From Isoetes taiwanensis (lineage: Eukaryota; Streptophyta; Lycopodiopsida; Isoetales; Isoetaceae), in assembly GCA_021234155.1 (NCBI GenBank), contig JAJEKV010000006.1, positions 7,348,435-7,412,434 of the forward strand: a stretch of DNA of 64,000 nucleotides, written 5' to 3'. Made by a program: the position numbers and the translations under genes. The notes below the pieces were generated by a model. It made no database searches and was not told the DNA's origin. It was given only the letters and a program-made list of their open reading frames with translations. Within the stretch, counting starts at the first letter, position 1. Every line of letters begins with the position of its first letter. Shown piece by piece: positions 11,595-24,000 of the stretch.

Positions 11595-12945
11595 AGGGAA
11601 GTCAAGATTAAAAGAAAATTACAATCCCTTGACTCTTTGTTTTAGTAAGAAGCCAATAGATCAGCACAATGCGTTTCTACCATTTGCTACGATTAGTTTT
11701 CAAATTCAATCTTACAATAAGATGTTAGCTTGAGCTTCAATGCTATGATAGCTTTAGTGGGGACAATGTGCCAACTCGAGATGCACCACTATTGGAATCA
11801 TGGCATATGACCACAGTGGAATATGGCATTCTAGCATTTATGAACACGGAGATAACTTTTTGGATTAGGCTAGTAGAAGTCTAGCTGTGGGAAATGTCCA
11901 CATACTCTAAAAGCTTGGCCTTATAGACGGCATCTTGACTACTTTCTAATATTGGACAATTTTGAAGCATCAATTTTGTGTATTCTAAGGCTTAATATGG
12001 ACAGAAATGTCATCTCACTTTTTGCCACAATAATTTTGTAGTACAGATTCGGTTGGGATGGGGACCTAGGCAACATAAAATGGAGGAGTTGTGGAGCATG
12101 TTGAGCAGGAAGAGCTTGAAAGCAAAGAGCTAAGAATCATAAGTATTAAATAGATGGCAACCGCTCCCGAGGTAGTGAAGGCATCAGGCTTCAATCTGGA
12201 GAACAATATTAGCTTCATCATCCTTTTCTGGCATCTCCTTAACTGCAAAGCCAAAATGGCAATTGCCCTTGTCCAACTAACACCCAGGCAAATCTATGCT
12301 CCCCTGCTGTCTTCAACAGCGAATCACAGCATGCCCGTGGAAGATTGCCTTCCTCACCAAATCCAGCATGACGAAGTTCTCTTCTATTCTCCACATATTT
12401 CTTCTGGGTTTCTCATCTACTCCATATCTGGCAGAGATGCATCCCTTATTGTCATGTGGACCCTAAAGCCTGGGTGAGGGTCCTTGAAAGGCCGCCCTTG
12501 CCCAAGTGCTGTTCTATTCAAAGACATGTTTAACAATGGTGCCTTAAACTTGGTGATGACCCCTCTGTTCGTGAAAATACTGGTAATTTTTCTTGGTAAG
12601 CCTTACCTGGTGGATGCTTCCATGAACGCCCATAATTTCCTTGGCAACCCTTCCCTTAGATCACTCTCAGTGGAACACCTGTGCTTAAGTTCTATGTTCC
12701 TCTTTATGAATACCCTAAAGCTCAATATGTCTTATGTAACAAGCTCCAATATGGCCTTGTTTTGTTCTTCTTAATATATTGGAGTCTTTTTCTTCTACAA
12801 CTGTGTAAGTATATGTATTCCTTTCAGCACCTCAAATATTATGCATACACATATTACAAGTCTGTCCTCTTCAGTGTTTCTAACTGTATAAACTTGGCAA
12901 AACAAGACTTCCATCCTTCAAGAGTACTGGGATTTCTCTTGCATT
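11595..12945 (+). repeat. Family B repeat, left copy
   Basis: About 1.35 kb that is the reverse complement of 49835-51160. The match is clear over long blocks: CACCAAATCCAGCATGACGA at about 12356 against TCGTCATGCTGGATTTGGTG at about 50377; AGGAGTTGTGGAGCAT at 12082 against 50638-50653; and GCACATTG near 11766 against 50980. The two copies share a short open stretch (CLPHQIQHDEVLF here at about 12343-12381), but neither keeps a full frame and the protein is not one I know. The TTAATATATTGGAGTCTTTT stretch near 12770 gives a TATATATTAAG promoter-like string on the opposite strand. Confidence 0.85.
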
Positions 12946-14523
12946 GATATTTTTGTATATATACACATTATTGATGTGTGAAAAACTCGAGCCATTTGTA
13001 TTTTTAAAATGATGATGAACTTACTTATTAATAACTAACTAGGTTTTGTGCTAGCTATTAGTCGTTGAGCAACAAAATCATGTTATTTGCAAAAGTATCA
13101 ATTTTAAATGCCTAAGAACATAAGCTCGTTCCTTGTAATACATTGGATAGCTCAGCCTCCTCAAATTCTATTGATGCCATGTCATTCACTTGGCAACCAT
13201 ACCACCTACGTACTAGCAAAACCATATCACCTCACACACTCATTTTAGACTTACTTTACCTCAGCACTTGAGCATGCACTCAATTTCTTGGATAGGCATA
13301 GGGAATCAAAAAACCTTACCTCAGCACTTGAGCATGCAGTCAATTTCTAGCGGATGAGCATAGGGAATCAAAAATGCAAAGTCATTTAGAACAATAAAAT
13401 GATAAACCATTCGAGATGTATCAAAAGTTGCAAAAGCATAATTCTGTGTCTCTGTTTTCAAAGTGGGAACTGTTTGTGAAGCAAATCTCAGATGAAAATA
13501 AACAACTTGCTAAAGGAAGATGCAAAGACAAATAACCTTTTTAGTTGTAAGGAGGAAACACTGTACATGCAGTTTACAGGAATATGAAAAAAAGAGCATA
13601 TGCTGGTAACATAGTTTGCTTGAACAGTTTGTGATGGCTGGCTTTGATCTGTAGTGGTTTATAGAATACTGTGTAGTAGAACATAGCATTATACTGAATA
13701 TTGCAGATCAGAATAATGCTGCAATAAAATGATATTAGAAAGCAGGGAGTAAGCTTGTAGAAAATTAATCCACCATATATAGAAGGAATTGAAAATGGTA
13801 GGACAATACTGATTATTGAACGTGCAAATTCTTGAGCTAGATATGCATGAAAGAGGAAATGAGGAGGATGCACCAAAAGTAGCATTTAACAAAGGTAACA
13901 GAATCAGGGGCAATGTATTCAACATGGGTGAAATTGGCCCAACCTTTGACACCAGCGAAAATCGGTGCCACCAACTTGATAGAAAGCTCTGAACCAAGCA
14001 ACATCTCTACCATTGATGGCAAGGTGCCATTAAACTGCTGTGTCTCGAATTACAGCAGTCAAGAACTCATGGGCATGGAAGGGGGGTTGGCTATCTGCAT
14101 TCCAGAATCATAGACTTGGGCCTTCCAACAGCCTTGGGAAGTGTTGGACTGATCTTGGGTTAATAACATGTCCCCACTGGAAACGGTCCCAAACCTTGCA
14201 CCTCCATTGCTGCTACTAGTATTTGAATTACCACAACTTCAACTGTTTAGCGGCTTGGCTGGCTCAACTTTGTGTGGACATAGAATATGATATTGGACAC
14301 CTTCATATCCCCATTTGCAACCAGTGCACTTTGCAAAGCAATATCCATATCCATAGTCCCTTGTAACCTTGCCTCATTCTTCCTAGTCTGTTTTTCTGGC
14401 TATGGCAGCAATGCATTATTGCAGCAATATATTTTCAAAATCCTTCTTCACATCTGGTACTGCTTCACATCACATAGGTTACACTTTACCAACCAATACC
14501 TCTTTTTAAAAAGGCAAATGACG
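12946..14523. other. No gene recognised; contains a 60 bp tandem repeat
   Basis: Overlapping frames of about 60-100 codons exist at 13574-14113 and 14287-14556 but look like chance frames: hydrophobic, low complexity and with no motif. The tandem repeat at 13256-13377 is listed separately. Confidence 0.4.
13256..13377 (+). repeat. 60 bp tandem duplication
   Basis: TTACCTCAGCACTTGAGCAT occurs at 13256 and 13316, each followed by GC, CAATTTCT and GCATAGGGAATCAAAAA. The copies differ at only a few positions, so this is a recent local duplication compared with most repeats here. Confidence 0.95.
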
Positions 14524-16784
14524 TTATGGCCTCAGACTTTCCACTCCTGGCACTAAATTAATAATATCTTTCGTATTCTTTTTATCCTCTTGCGTTTCAA
14601 TTCTATTGTTTCCACTAAACCTGCAAACAGATGCTTTACCCAACAATAAAATTATCTCTGCCTTCGGAACATTGGACTCCTGTGCCCTGGATTCCGAATA
14701 GAGTGTTGAAGTGATTATGAGGACACCCATATAAAATAGTTGCATGAAGGATGCAGAACGTATAACTCTTATAACTGCAGCATGTGTCGTAGACTGGTAA
14801 AATTATTTGACCGCCGATGGCATAAATACAAAATCATGGACATCTGAATTCTAGGACCAAATGATCTGAGGTATGTGGCATTGTTGAACCTTTATCAAGT
14901 ACATGCGTGATATATTATGAGTTTAACCCTTTTTTTTTCGTGCATTCTTAAAGTTCCATTTCTAGCTACGTGCGATTGATAATATCTAAATATCTAACGT
15001 AAGGAAGTTTTTGATATTTATAAGCCCTAATGTTGAGGGCCATTGGTGGACTTTAAGACTTTGTTAGATCCGTAGTCTCTAGGCACATTGTTAGACCATA
15101 GTCTCTAGGCATTGGTAGTCTCTGCGACACATTGTTTTGGGTTGCCCTAGAGGCAAACCCTTATTTATATGGGCTTTTAGCATATATTTTTTTTTTTTGA
15201 AGTCAAGATATTTAAATTTTATTAATAAGTAAAACGGGTACCACGACCTTATTTGGTGGCTCCACAATAGGCGAGATATACAAGGAATCTAGATATTGGT
15301 CACGGATAGAAAAGCCCGATATCCGCCAGCATTCAAAATCGAGGAGTCTATAACAGCGTGTGGACCTTCCTAACGAACAAGATTGAGATCTATGCAATGG
15401 CCCCGTAGCTATGACCATTTGAAGCTCACCATAGGACGATGCAAGTGGTTGAAGGGCATTGGAAGCAACTATCATTAAGCGCATTTTACTGCGACTGAAT
15501 CCATCCTGCAAACTTGTACTATGGGGAAGATCATGTCCCGTTCAATTATATGCTGAAGGCTCAATGCTCCCTCTTCCAACAATCACGAAGATAATCTCTT
15601 TGGGCCTGCCCATCTAGAGTGGTCCAATTGCTATTCAAGCTTCCTACTACTTGCGCAGGCCCACGGTTACCAAAATAACCAACTTCTTCCTTCTTACGTC
15701 CCGGGGTAGGATTCCCTTGGACACTTGAATAACGATCAATAAGTAGCAGCATTAAAGTAACCACGGTCTCCTTAAAGATTCCATGTCGACCCTTTCATAT
15801 CAAAGAAGTTGAGCCATCACAGATCCATAGAACCTAATTTCCCTTGTGGCGGGAAAGGGGAGGAATGACATTAGGCGGCCAAGACTAAGTTCACGACTCA
15901 AGGTGCACAACAACATGAGAATAACCAAAGATGCATCGACATCGCATTCCATAGACTTGCACCGCACCACAAGATGCTGCGGCTCTTGAAGGGGAAGGAA
16001 TGACCCATTAAATGCAGCTTTTAGCATATTTTGGCTATATATACCAAAGGTATTTCGAAATATGTCAAGCTTACGCTCCAAAGTTGCTATGGGCTACAAA
16101 TTGGCTGATCGCCCACATTCTTTGGGGCGATGCGCTATTCAAGCATCTAATTGTTATGATACAATTATAGCTACTTCAGCTCTTATTGATTGGAGTATAA
16201 GTAGCGGCGGCCAGTACGCACAAGCAGGTCCACCGCTACTCTTCAAATCCATATGGTCAAATTAAGATCCATACCACCTTGGGCTTTTCAAAATTATGGG
16301 TAATGGTATTTTATTTCTTATCCCCATTTCAAGTTTGAGGCTAAGAGTCTAGTGATATGTCGAGGTTATGCTTAAAATTTGTTTTGGGTTATGCAATTGT
16401 AATCATGTTTGTATGATGTTTGTTGTTATTGGACGGATTTCAAGTTGAAGGTTAGTCATGGAAATGGAAGTACATAAAAAAAGGTCAAACTAGGACTAGA
16501 TGGGGCCGATTTGGTAGAAAAAGGTTTGCTCCATCCATGTAGTCACAGTAAATTTGACTTATGGTAGTTCTGGTGAGCAAACATTTCCAAAAATTACCTC
16601 TCAACACAAACGGTGCGCCCACCCAGATCTAGACGTTTGTTGATTACATTTTCTGTGTTTCTTTCCCTGGTAGTTGGGAGGTAGTAGGGCTTGAACTCAT
16701 TTTCCTGCTGGTTTGTTGATTTGTTGCAAGTATTTGGCTCAAGGGTTCTTTTGGTGGAAGAAATGCACTGAGGTCTACAGGAAT
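14524..16784 (+). repeat. Tandem duplication copy 1, AT-rich unit
   Basis: Begins GTTATGGCCTC..CTTTCCACTC and matches 19196-20615 nearly colinearly: TTTTTATCCTCTTGCGTTTC, GTGTTGAAGTGATTATGAGG, GGTAAAATTATTTGACC, TAGTCTCTAGGCA, TTTATATGGGCTTTT, CAAACTAGGACTAGATGG and GTTTGTTGATTTGTTGCAAG occur in both in order. The only large difference is the 831 bp insertion at 15186-16016. No ORF is conserved. The repeated TAGTCTCTAGGCACATTG followed by TTTATATGGGC could be an LTR promoter region, starting near TGTTGAGGGCC (15033), but I see no matching pair of borders. Confidence 0.9.
15186..16016 (-). mobile_element. Retroposon insertion with 13 bp TSD
   Basis: An 831 bp segment absent from the duplicate copy (compare 19860-19880, where the host sequence runs on uninterrupted). 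It is flanked by perfect direct repeats GCTTTTAGCATAT at 15173-15185 and 16017-16029, and starts on the plus strand with a run of 12 T. Read on the minus strand it ends TTACTTATTAATAAAATTTA, then AATATCTTGACTTC and an A12 tail. TSD plus poly(A) indicates target-primed insertion by a non-LTR machinery. The body has several medium frames (15212-15511, 15561-15764), with nothing recognisable as RT or endonuclease. It may be a 5'-truncated L1-type element, a non-autonomous element, or a retrotransposed transcript. Tail type differs from the microsatellite-tailed LINE family next door. Confidence 0.88.
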
Positions 16785-19195
16785 AGGAATAAAGAAAAGA
16801 ATAGATTTTTTATCGTCCACGGAGACCAATTGGCTTCTATGGGACCCAAACAAAAAGGCAACAAACGTATTACTGTCAGGATTAAAACCCCCGCCCGAAG
16901 AGGTTTTCGAGGAAAAGCCTTAGCAGTAATACCTATATGCTGGTACACTGTACAATTGTATATGACAATTCAATACTGTCCCGGAGGACACAACTGAGTC
17001 CGTGTATCCATAATCTCCTGGAGGTATGACCCCCAGCAAACCCACGGACGCCACATTCAATAACTAATGCAACAGCTGGCTAGGCACTACTAACTGAACA
17101 TACCGTGCTCGGATATGGGCAAACGCTGGAAAACTGAATCTGGAAGGCATGACATTCCTTCAATGGCACCCTGGTGGCCAACACTGACAAAACCTCTCCT
17201 CCGTGCTTCCCGAGTCAACGCCACAATGCAGAGACAATGTGCACCCGTGAATGGAAGCTATAAGTCTGCCCTTCTTCATGGGCAAATGGTGTACAAATAC
17301 TAGTGTGGGCCTCTCGTGAGCTTAGAGTTGACACAATTGGCGATGGTGTACCATCTTAGCGTCGCGTCGAGGAACATGCGCATCCCGGGCTGCGAAGGAA
17401 AGTAGCATCTAGATGCGAGCTTTGGCGCATTGTGATCCTTCTTTATGTCCGAGTACACATGCATGTGTTTTACTGTACATCCCAATCGAGAACCAGGCTT
17501 AGCGTGTCGCTTCGGCCGGGCTTTGAGGCGTTGGGGACCCATTGCTGACCAAAGCAGGGATTGAACCAAGCGTCTTATCACCATAGCGACGACCACCATG
17601 CTCGGCGTTCCAATGCAGCTTGGATTGAAGGGGTAGAAAACTGTCTCACAGGTAGGATCGGTATGGAGCTATGGACTTTACCCCAAGGGCTTTCGTGCCA
17701 AGAAGGCTTTACTACGCACTTGTTTGAGATCATTCGGGTGGTGAGGGATATCCAGCCCCGGACCCCACATACACGCCCCGTCTGAAGGGCCGGCTCGACC
17801 AAGGCCCTAAATAGGTGTGACTGGTGGCCCCGGGCATACAATTCTACTGCTGTATGGTGTTGCATGGCGTATAATTGCTTTCGACCACGCCCGTAACTTT
17901 GCAACTTTGATGGCGACATCTCGATTGGGTGGTAGTAGAGGCTCAATCTCCAAGTACTTGTAGGTGAGCCACCTCTACTTCTTGTTCCCGGTAAATGAAT
18001 AGGGGAAGTCTTGGTTGATGGGATGACCAAAACTAGCAGCACCCTAGTTTTGGCCAAGTTAACTCGCATGCCAGTGAATGGTAAAAGTGTCAAGAGCATC
18101 CGGATGACATTGCATATCCTCACGAATTATAGGCGGTGGAACATGCGTCAACATATATGAGTTGCGGATTGTGTGATGCATGAGATGGGGGCACATACGC
18201 ACCTCCGTGCTCGAAGAAGTAGATCTTCAGTTGATCAATGTATAGGCCAAGAGTGTGGGGAGAGGGGCAACCATGGCGTACTCCAATACTGCGATTGCTC
18301 GGTTGTCACGATGATGTGATCTGATGCGAACATGCACCTGCATCACCGGCCTTTATATTACGTTACGCAAGTCAAAGGGTTCCCGGCCCCTATACGCCAA
18401 TCTGTCCCATAACTTGTGTTTGCCTTGTGTCCAAAAAGCTTTTGCGAAATCAAGAAACAATGATTCTGCTATCACGAATAGGGTAATGCTGAGTGAAGAT
18501 ATGATCAATGGTGGAATGGGCGAGAAAGCACACGCTAGCGTGAGAGCTCGCACATCGCCTCTTACATTTCATATCATCGGTCGGCACTTTCAGGGATGTC
18601 GGTAATAATTTTTCAAAGAGAGAGATGACCATAACGGTCTGCGATAGTTGGCTAGACATTGAGAGTCCCCTACCTTGTATATGGGCACAACTCTGCGAGT
18701 AGTCCGTTGCGGAGGAAGCCTTCTTGCAATACTTTATTGAATAGTGTCGTGAGACGAGGCACCAATGGAGCCCGGCCAATTCAAAGTTCCAGCACCGCAT
18801 ACCATCATCATTTGTCTTCCTATTAGTACGTTCGCGAGGCCCTGTGGCATCCCCCTCTATGATGACTAGAGCGAGGGCCCATACGTAGGAATGCGGGTAC
18901 TTGACTGAGGCCGGATCGTAAAGGCTGTTGCAAGTACCCATTGCTCGGTGAATGTTCCTGGCGGGATGTAGAGCCTTCCTCAATACCTTTATCGAATGTC
19001 TTGGGATGCCGATCGGGGAGACCGAACACATTCATGGCTGGTGCTCTGGCGAGGTATGCAGCTTTCTTGTTCACCGAAGAAGGGCGGTATTGCCTGATGG
19101 CACGTAGGCGGGAGAGTGGATCGGTGACTTTCACGGAGTCCGTGTTTAAATCTCCGACACTCATCATCGAACCATCACACATTTGCCCGGGGCGT
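16785..19195 (-). mobile_element. LINE relic, copy A (5'-truncated by the duplication)
   Basis: GC-richer block in AT-rich surroundings. On the minus strand the 3' end is CCAATTGGTCTCCGTGG, then ACGATAAAAAA and a TATTC/TTTC-rich tail (about 16782-16835), a terminus shared by copies B and D and the relic at 28.65 kb. Upstream of it come the reverse-transcriptase thumb and palm (about 17300-18300) and fingers (18450-18700). At 19195 it stops abruptly where the second duplication unit begins, while copy B continues through the corresponding point. The truncation therefore comes from the duplication breakpoint and not from incomplete reverse transcription. Stops and frameshifts are frequent; it is dead. 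Confidence 0.85.
17578..18700 (-). pseudogene. LINE reverse transcriptase (copy A), broken
   Basis: Minus-strand fragments in the order expected of a non-LTR RT. Fingers: MVISLFEKLL and FLAHSTIDHIFTQHYPIRDS (about 18450-18640), like the NYR.I.L...K and GFR...ST.D.I..L blocks. Then GCPSPHTLGLYIDQLKIYF (about 18220-18270), matching the G.PLSP.LF.LYI..L block. Then TGMRVNLAKTRVLLV (about 18030-18080), the G..VN..KT block. Then LFRALVEPALQTG followed by RVCGVRGWISL (about 17740-17820), the LF..LV.P...YG.E.WG thumb block. The FADD catalytic block between them is not readable in my translation. The protein would act in the nucleus in target-primed reverse transcription; this copy is non-functional. 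Confidence 0.8.
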
Positions 19196-20615
19196 TATGG
19201 CCTCGGGGCTTTCCACTCCGCGACACTAAATTAATATTATCTTTAAGTATTCTTTTTATCCTCTTGCGTTTCCAATTCTATTGTTTCCACTAAAATATGC
19301 AAGCGGATGCTTACCCAACAATAAAATTATCTACGCTTGCCAGACATTGGACTCACATTAGCTTCACGGATTAGAATAGAGTGTTGAAGTGATTATGAGG
19401 ACACCCATATAAAAAGTAGTTGCATGAAGGATCACGAGGAGACATATAACTCACTTATAACATGTAGTAGGCTGGTAAAATTATTTGACCACTTGAGTAA
19501 GCATAAATACAAAATCGCTGGACATCTAATTCTAGGACCAAAATGATGCGAGGGTATGTGCGGCATTGTTGAGCATCAAGTATATGCGTGATATATTATG
19601 GGTTTACCCCTTTTTTTTAGGTGCATTCTTAAGTTCCATTTCTAGCTACGTGCGATTGACAATATCTTAAATATCCCTAGCGTAAGAAGGAAGTTTTTGA
19701 TATCTATAAGACTAATGTTGGGGGCCATTGGTGGACTTTAGGAGCTTGTTCGATCGTAGTCTCTAGGCACATTGTTGGAGCCATAGTCTCTAGGCATTAA
19801 GCGTAGTCTACGGGCACATTGTTTTAGTTTGCCCCTAGAGGGGCAAAACCCTTATTTATATGGGCTTTTGGCATATTTGACTGCTATGCCAAGGTATTTT
19901 CTGAAGTAATGTCAAAAACCGCTCCAAAGTTGCTATGGGCTTCTAGGTGTGATGCGCCCACTACATTCTTTGGGGCGATCGCTATTCAAAGCATCTAATT
20001 GATATGATACAGTGCCGCTACTTCCGTCTTATTTATTGGTATAAATAGCGGCGAACATATAAGCGATCCACGCTACTCTTCAAATCCATATCGAGGTCAA
20101 ATTAAGTCCATACCACCTTGGAGTTTTCAAAATTATGGGTAGGTATTGTTTGGCTGTCCCATTTCAAGTTTGAGGCTAAGTCTAGTGATATATGGGGTTA
20201 TGCTTGAAATACGTTTTGGGTTATGCAATTATGTCATGTTTGTATGATGTTTTGTTGTGGACAGGATTTCAAGTTGAAGGTTGGTCATGGAAGTAGAACA
20301 CATAAAAAAGGCCAAACTAGGACTAGATGGACGATTTGGTAGAAAAAAGGTTTGCTCCACAAATCTGACTTATGGTAAGTTACGGTGAACAAAAGGAGAA
20401 TTTCCAAAAGGCACCTCTCCAACACCAAGCGATTTGTGCCCACCGGATCTAGACATATGTTGATTACATTTTACGTGTTTCTTTCCACTGGTAGTTGGGG
20501 TAGTAGAGGCTTGAACTCATTTTCACCTTAATGGGTTTGTTGATTTGTTGCAAGTATTTGGCTCAAAGGGTTCCTTTTGGTGGAAGAAGTGCAGGAGTCT
20601 ACAAATAGAATAGAA
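19196..20615 (+). repeat. Tandem duplication copy 2, AT-rich unit
   Basis: Starts GTTATGGCCTCGGGGCTTTC directly after the truncated LINE copy A and is colinear with 14524-16784 minus the 831 bp insertion. At 19855-19885 the sequence reads GGGCTTTTGGCATATTTGAC, the pre-insertion state of the TSD site. Divergence between the two units is substantial, with scattered substitutions and 1-4 bp indels, so the duplication is old. Confidence 0.9.
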
Positions 20616-21009
20616 AAGAATAGATTTTATCGTCCTGAGAGAGACCAATTGGCCTATGGGTTAAACAAAAGAAGCGCGACAAGGCGTATTCTTTGCCCGG
20701 GATTAAAAACCCCCTTACAGAGAGGACTTTTCGAGAAAAAACCTTATGATAATGCCTATGTTGGTACAGCGTACAATTATATATGACAATTCAATCTTGT
20801 CTCCGGAGGACTGTAGTCCGTGTATCCATAACCTCCGGAGTATGACTGACAAGCCCTGGACACGCATTCAATAACTAATGCGTATTTGGCCAGAGCACTA
20901 CTAATTGGTACTATAAGTACCGGACGTGGGCAAGCATTTGAAGGCGGTCACGGAAGGCATGACATTCATCTTCAATGCAAAACACTGGTGGCAACAGCGA
21001 CAAAGCCTC

Positions 21010-22440
21010 TCACTCACCGTGCTTCACAGGAGTCCAGCGCCATGTCTCCAATCGCAGAGACAATGTGCACACGTATTGAATGGAAGCTATAAAGTGCCTG
21101 CTTGGCTTCTTCATGGGCAAAATGGTGTACAAATCTTGGTGTGCAGGGCCTCTCGTGAGCCTAAGATTGACGCCTAGCTGGCGATAGTGTGCCATCTTAG
21201 CGATGCGTCGAGCATGCGCATCCCGAGCTTGCGAAGGAAAGTAACATCTAGATGCGACTTTAGTGCCTTTGTGATCCTTCTTGTCATTTTTATGCGCGTA
21301 TTGTTTTACTGTATATCCCAGCGTGAGAACCAATGATCTTGCTTGTCGCTTCAAGTGGGGCTTTTGAAGGCGTTGGGGACCCACATTACTCACCGGCCAA
21401 AGCAAAGGTTGGACAAGCGATGTATCACCCATGGCGACCACCATGCTCGGACATGCATCCCGTTGAAGAGGATAGAAACGCATATCTAGCGGTAGGATCC
21501 GATATGGAAGCGTGGACTTTACCCCAGGGCTCGTGCCCGAAGGCTTTCTGCGCTTTGGCGAGGGTCGGTTGGGTGGTAGGGGAATATAAGCTGGATTTAC
21601 AGCTGCACTGCAGATGCAGGGAGGATGCATTCGACCGAGCCCTAAGCGAGGTGTGGTGATGGCTCGGGCATACAACCACGCCTTGTGGGTACATTTGCAT
21701 GAGTATATAGTGCTTTTCAGTACGTGCGTGACCCGCAGCACGATGCGTATCGATGGGTGGTAGTAAGAGAACTTCGATCTCAATTGTAGGTCGAGCCACC
21801 TCTACATCTTGTTCCTAGTAAATGAATAGAGGAAGCCTTAGTTGTGGGATGTGAACTACTTCGGCACCTAGTTTTGGCCAGTTAACTTTAAGCATGCCCG
21901 GTGAATAGGCAAAAAGTGTCAAGAGCATCTAGGTGGCGTTGCATATCTTACGGAATATAGGCCGAGGAGGTGGAGCATAGATCAACGATCAATGTATAGG
22001 CCAAAGGTGTGAGGGAAAGGGGGTAACCTGAGGGCCACTCCAATACTCACCCGATTACGGCTGTCGGTGATGTGTCTCTTGATGCGAGGCATACCTCATT
22101 GTCACTTATATTACGTTACTTTGAGTCAAGGAGGGGTCTCCAAGCATTTGCAAATTTGTACACCTTGTCCCAGGGGCAGCGCTGCGTCCAAAGCTTTTTG
22201 TGAAATCCACGAAACAATAGTACACAAGTTTTGCGGCCCGATTCTGCTATCCTCAATAAATTAATGCGCAGTGAAGATATGATCAATGGTGGAATGCGGG
22301 CGAGAAGCTTTGTTTGTGTAGAGGCTTCGCACATACGCCTCTTATTTCACTGCATCATCGGTCGGTTGCTCAAGGATGCCGGCCAACAATTTTTCAAAGA
22401 AGTACGACCATAATAGTCGATGGATTAGCTGGGCATTGAG
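21010..22440 (-). pseudogene. LINE reverse transcriptase (copy B), broken
   Basis: Minus-strand translation gives GYPLSLTPLAYTLI (about 21988-22030), corresponding to GCPSPHTLGLYID in copy A and to the G.PLSPTLFGLYID block of LINE RTs. Downstream, a 257-codon open frame (21783-21010) covers the thumb and C-terminal region, partly out of phase with the true frame. Its end ARRIAKMAHYRQLGVNLRL parallels copy A. Frameshifts separate the blocks. Non-functional. Confidence 0.7.
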
Positions 22441-22939
22441 ATTATATATGGGCACAACTCTACTAGTGGTCGGCTAGCGGAGGGAAACTGTACAATGCTT
22501 CATTGAATGATGTGTGAATGAGCACAGTGGAGAATGACCCAATTTAAAAGTTCTACACATGCCATCTAAATCTATTTGTCTTCCTATTAGCTGGCGTTGA
22601 GGCCCATAATGACATCCTACAGGTGGCTAGAGCGGGCCCATCGTGGAATCAGGTGCCCGGCCGAAGCGGATGCGTAAAGCTGTTGCAAATCTGAGTACCC
22701 ATTGCTCAGGGTGATGTTCCCTGTGGTACGTAGAGCCTTTCTTGATACCTTTATCGAGGAATGTCTTTGGATGCGATCCGGGGACCCGGTTTCCTTTTAC
22801 AAACCTTTAAGTACTTCTGCGAGGTATCGGCTTTACTGTTCTTGAAGAAGGCGGTATTGCACGATGGCACAGCCAGTGGGAGATAGGATCATTGACTTCG
22901 CTTGGAGTCTATGTTTCATCTCAGGCCTCATTTATAGCA

Positions 22940-24000
22940 CCCAAAGGCCCTCCGTATCCCAACATCTTTCAGCGGTTGTCGGGAAAGCGGATGCGTCGGT
23001 GAGCAGATTGTGTTTGAAGGAAGTGTGGAGAGTTGCATTAGTCCTCTAGATCATGCTCAAGCATGCACGGGCATAGTACTGCCGCGATTAAGTAATCGGC
23101 CCAGGCGGGGGCGCAGGGTGTGAGGCAATGGGAGTGCGAGGCTGAGCACGCAAATGTATATGCGAGCGAGGGGCTGGTAGTGCAGTCCATTTCCTAGATC
23201 GGTGTTTGTTCCAATGGAAAATGGGTAACAGTGCGGATCCGTTCCTCTACCAGCATGTAATCCACCACCACTTGGGCCGCCCCTTGATTCTCCCTGTCTA
23301 CAAGTGCAGCCCGGGCGGAAGGCGGCCATTATGCCTAACCCATTACAAATAACCAAGCCAAAGATACTATCGCAACAACAAGCTACTTTTGCCATAATGT
23401 GAAATATGGTTGTCATCACGATATCCTTGACCAAGCCACCTCACGGGAGCTCAAGCGCAAGAATGTCACTACTGCCGAGGGGCTCAAATTTGGGACCTGC
23501 GCGGCTTTTTGTGCGTGCATTGGAAGTCTCAAGTAGCATGACCTTGCCCAACTATTTGTATTCTTTGTATGCATCATATAGATGAAACGCAAAATACAGA
23601 AATCTATCCACCTTTCGAATAGGTATCATAAAAGTTGCTCTTGGCATGTGAAAAGTAGCATCTTGCTAAGCGATGATACCCTTTGTCATGCTTGCCGCAG
23701 CACCATAAGTAACAATTGTACACGTCTATTTGTCTGGTGAGGCCGACTCCACAAGGTTGCACAATAGTATGAGCAAATGCATTCCACACTCTGTGCCTAC
23801 AACGCACATTGCACTCATTGAACAGAAATACGGGTATCTTCAGGAGGCAGGCCGGTCTGTGCCCTACATGTTCCCATGTTTCCATGAGGAAAATGAATCC
23901 ATATCTGAACAATAGAGTTGATACTCTCCCCGATACATGAGAAAGCCACAGAAGCGGTTTTCAAGATACCATATGGAGAGCAGTTCCTATTTGTTGGCAT
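22940..24000 (-). pseudogene. LINE endonuclease (APE-type) region, broken
   Basis: Two minus-strand blocks. The first (about 24000-23815) reads IHFPHGNMGTC in one frame and FIFLMETWEHVGHRPACLL in another; the latter resembles the FLQET motif near the N-terminus of APE-like endonucleases. The second (23434-23057) reads FGLVICNGLGIMAAFRPGCT, then CRQGESRGGPS, which fits the 'GL.I.NG....G..T......S..DY' block before the terminal SDH. The matching block in copy C reads DMVICNGMHG. The GDFN and SDH residues are not clearly preserved. The call rests on position upstream of RT and on these two blocks. Confidence 0.6.

Noticed and set aside
17578-21783. The long minus-strand frames at 17578-18123 and 21010-21783 as intact proteins
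   Set aside because: They cover LINE RT regions but the RT blocks fall in different frames, so these are accidental openings across frameshifts.
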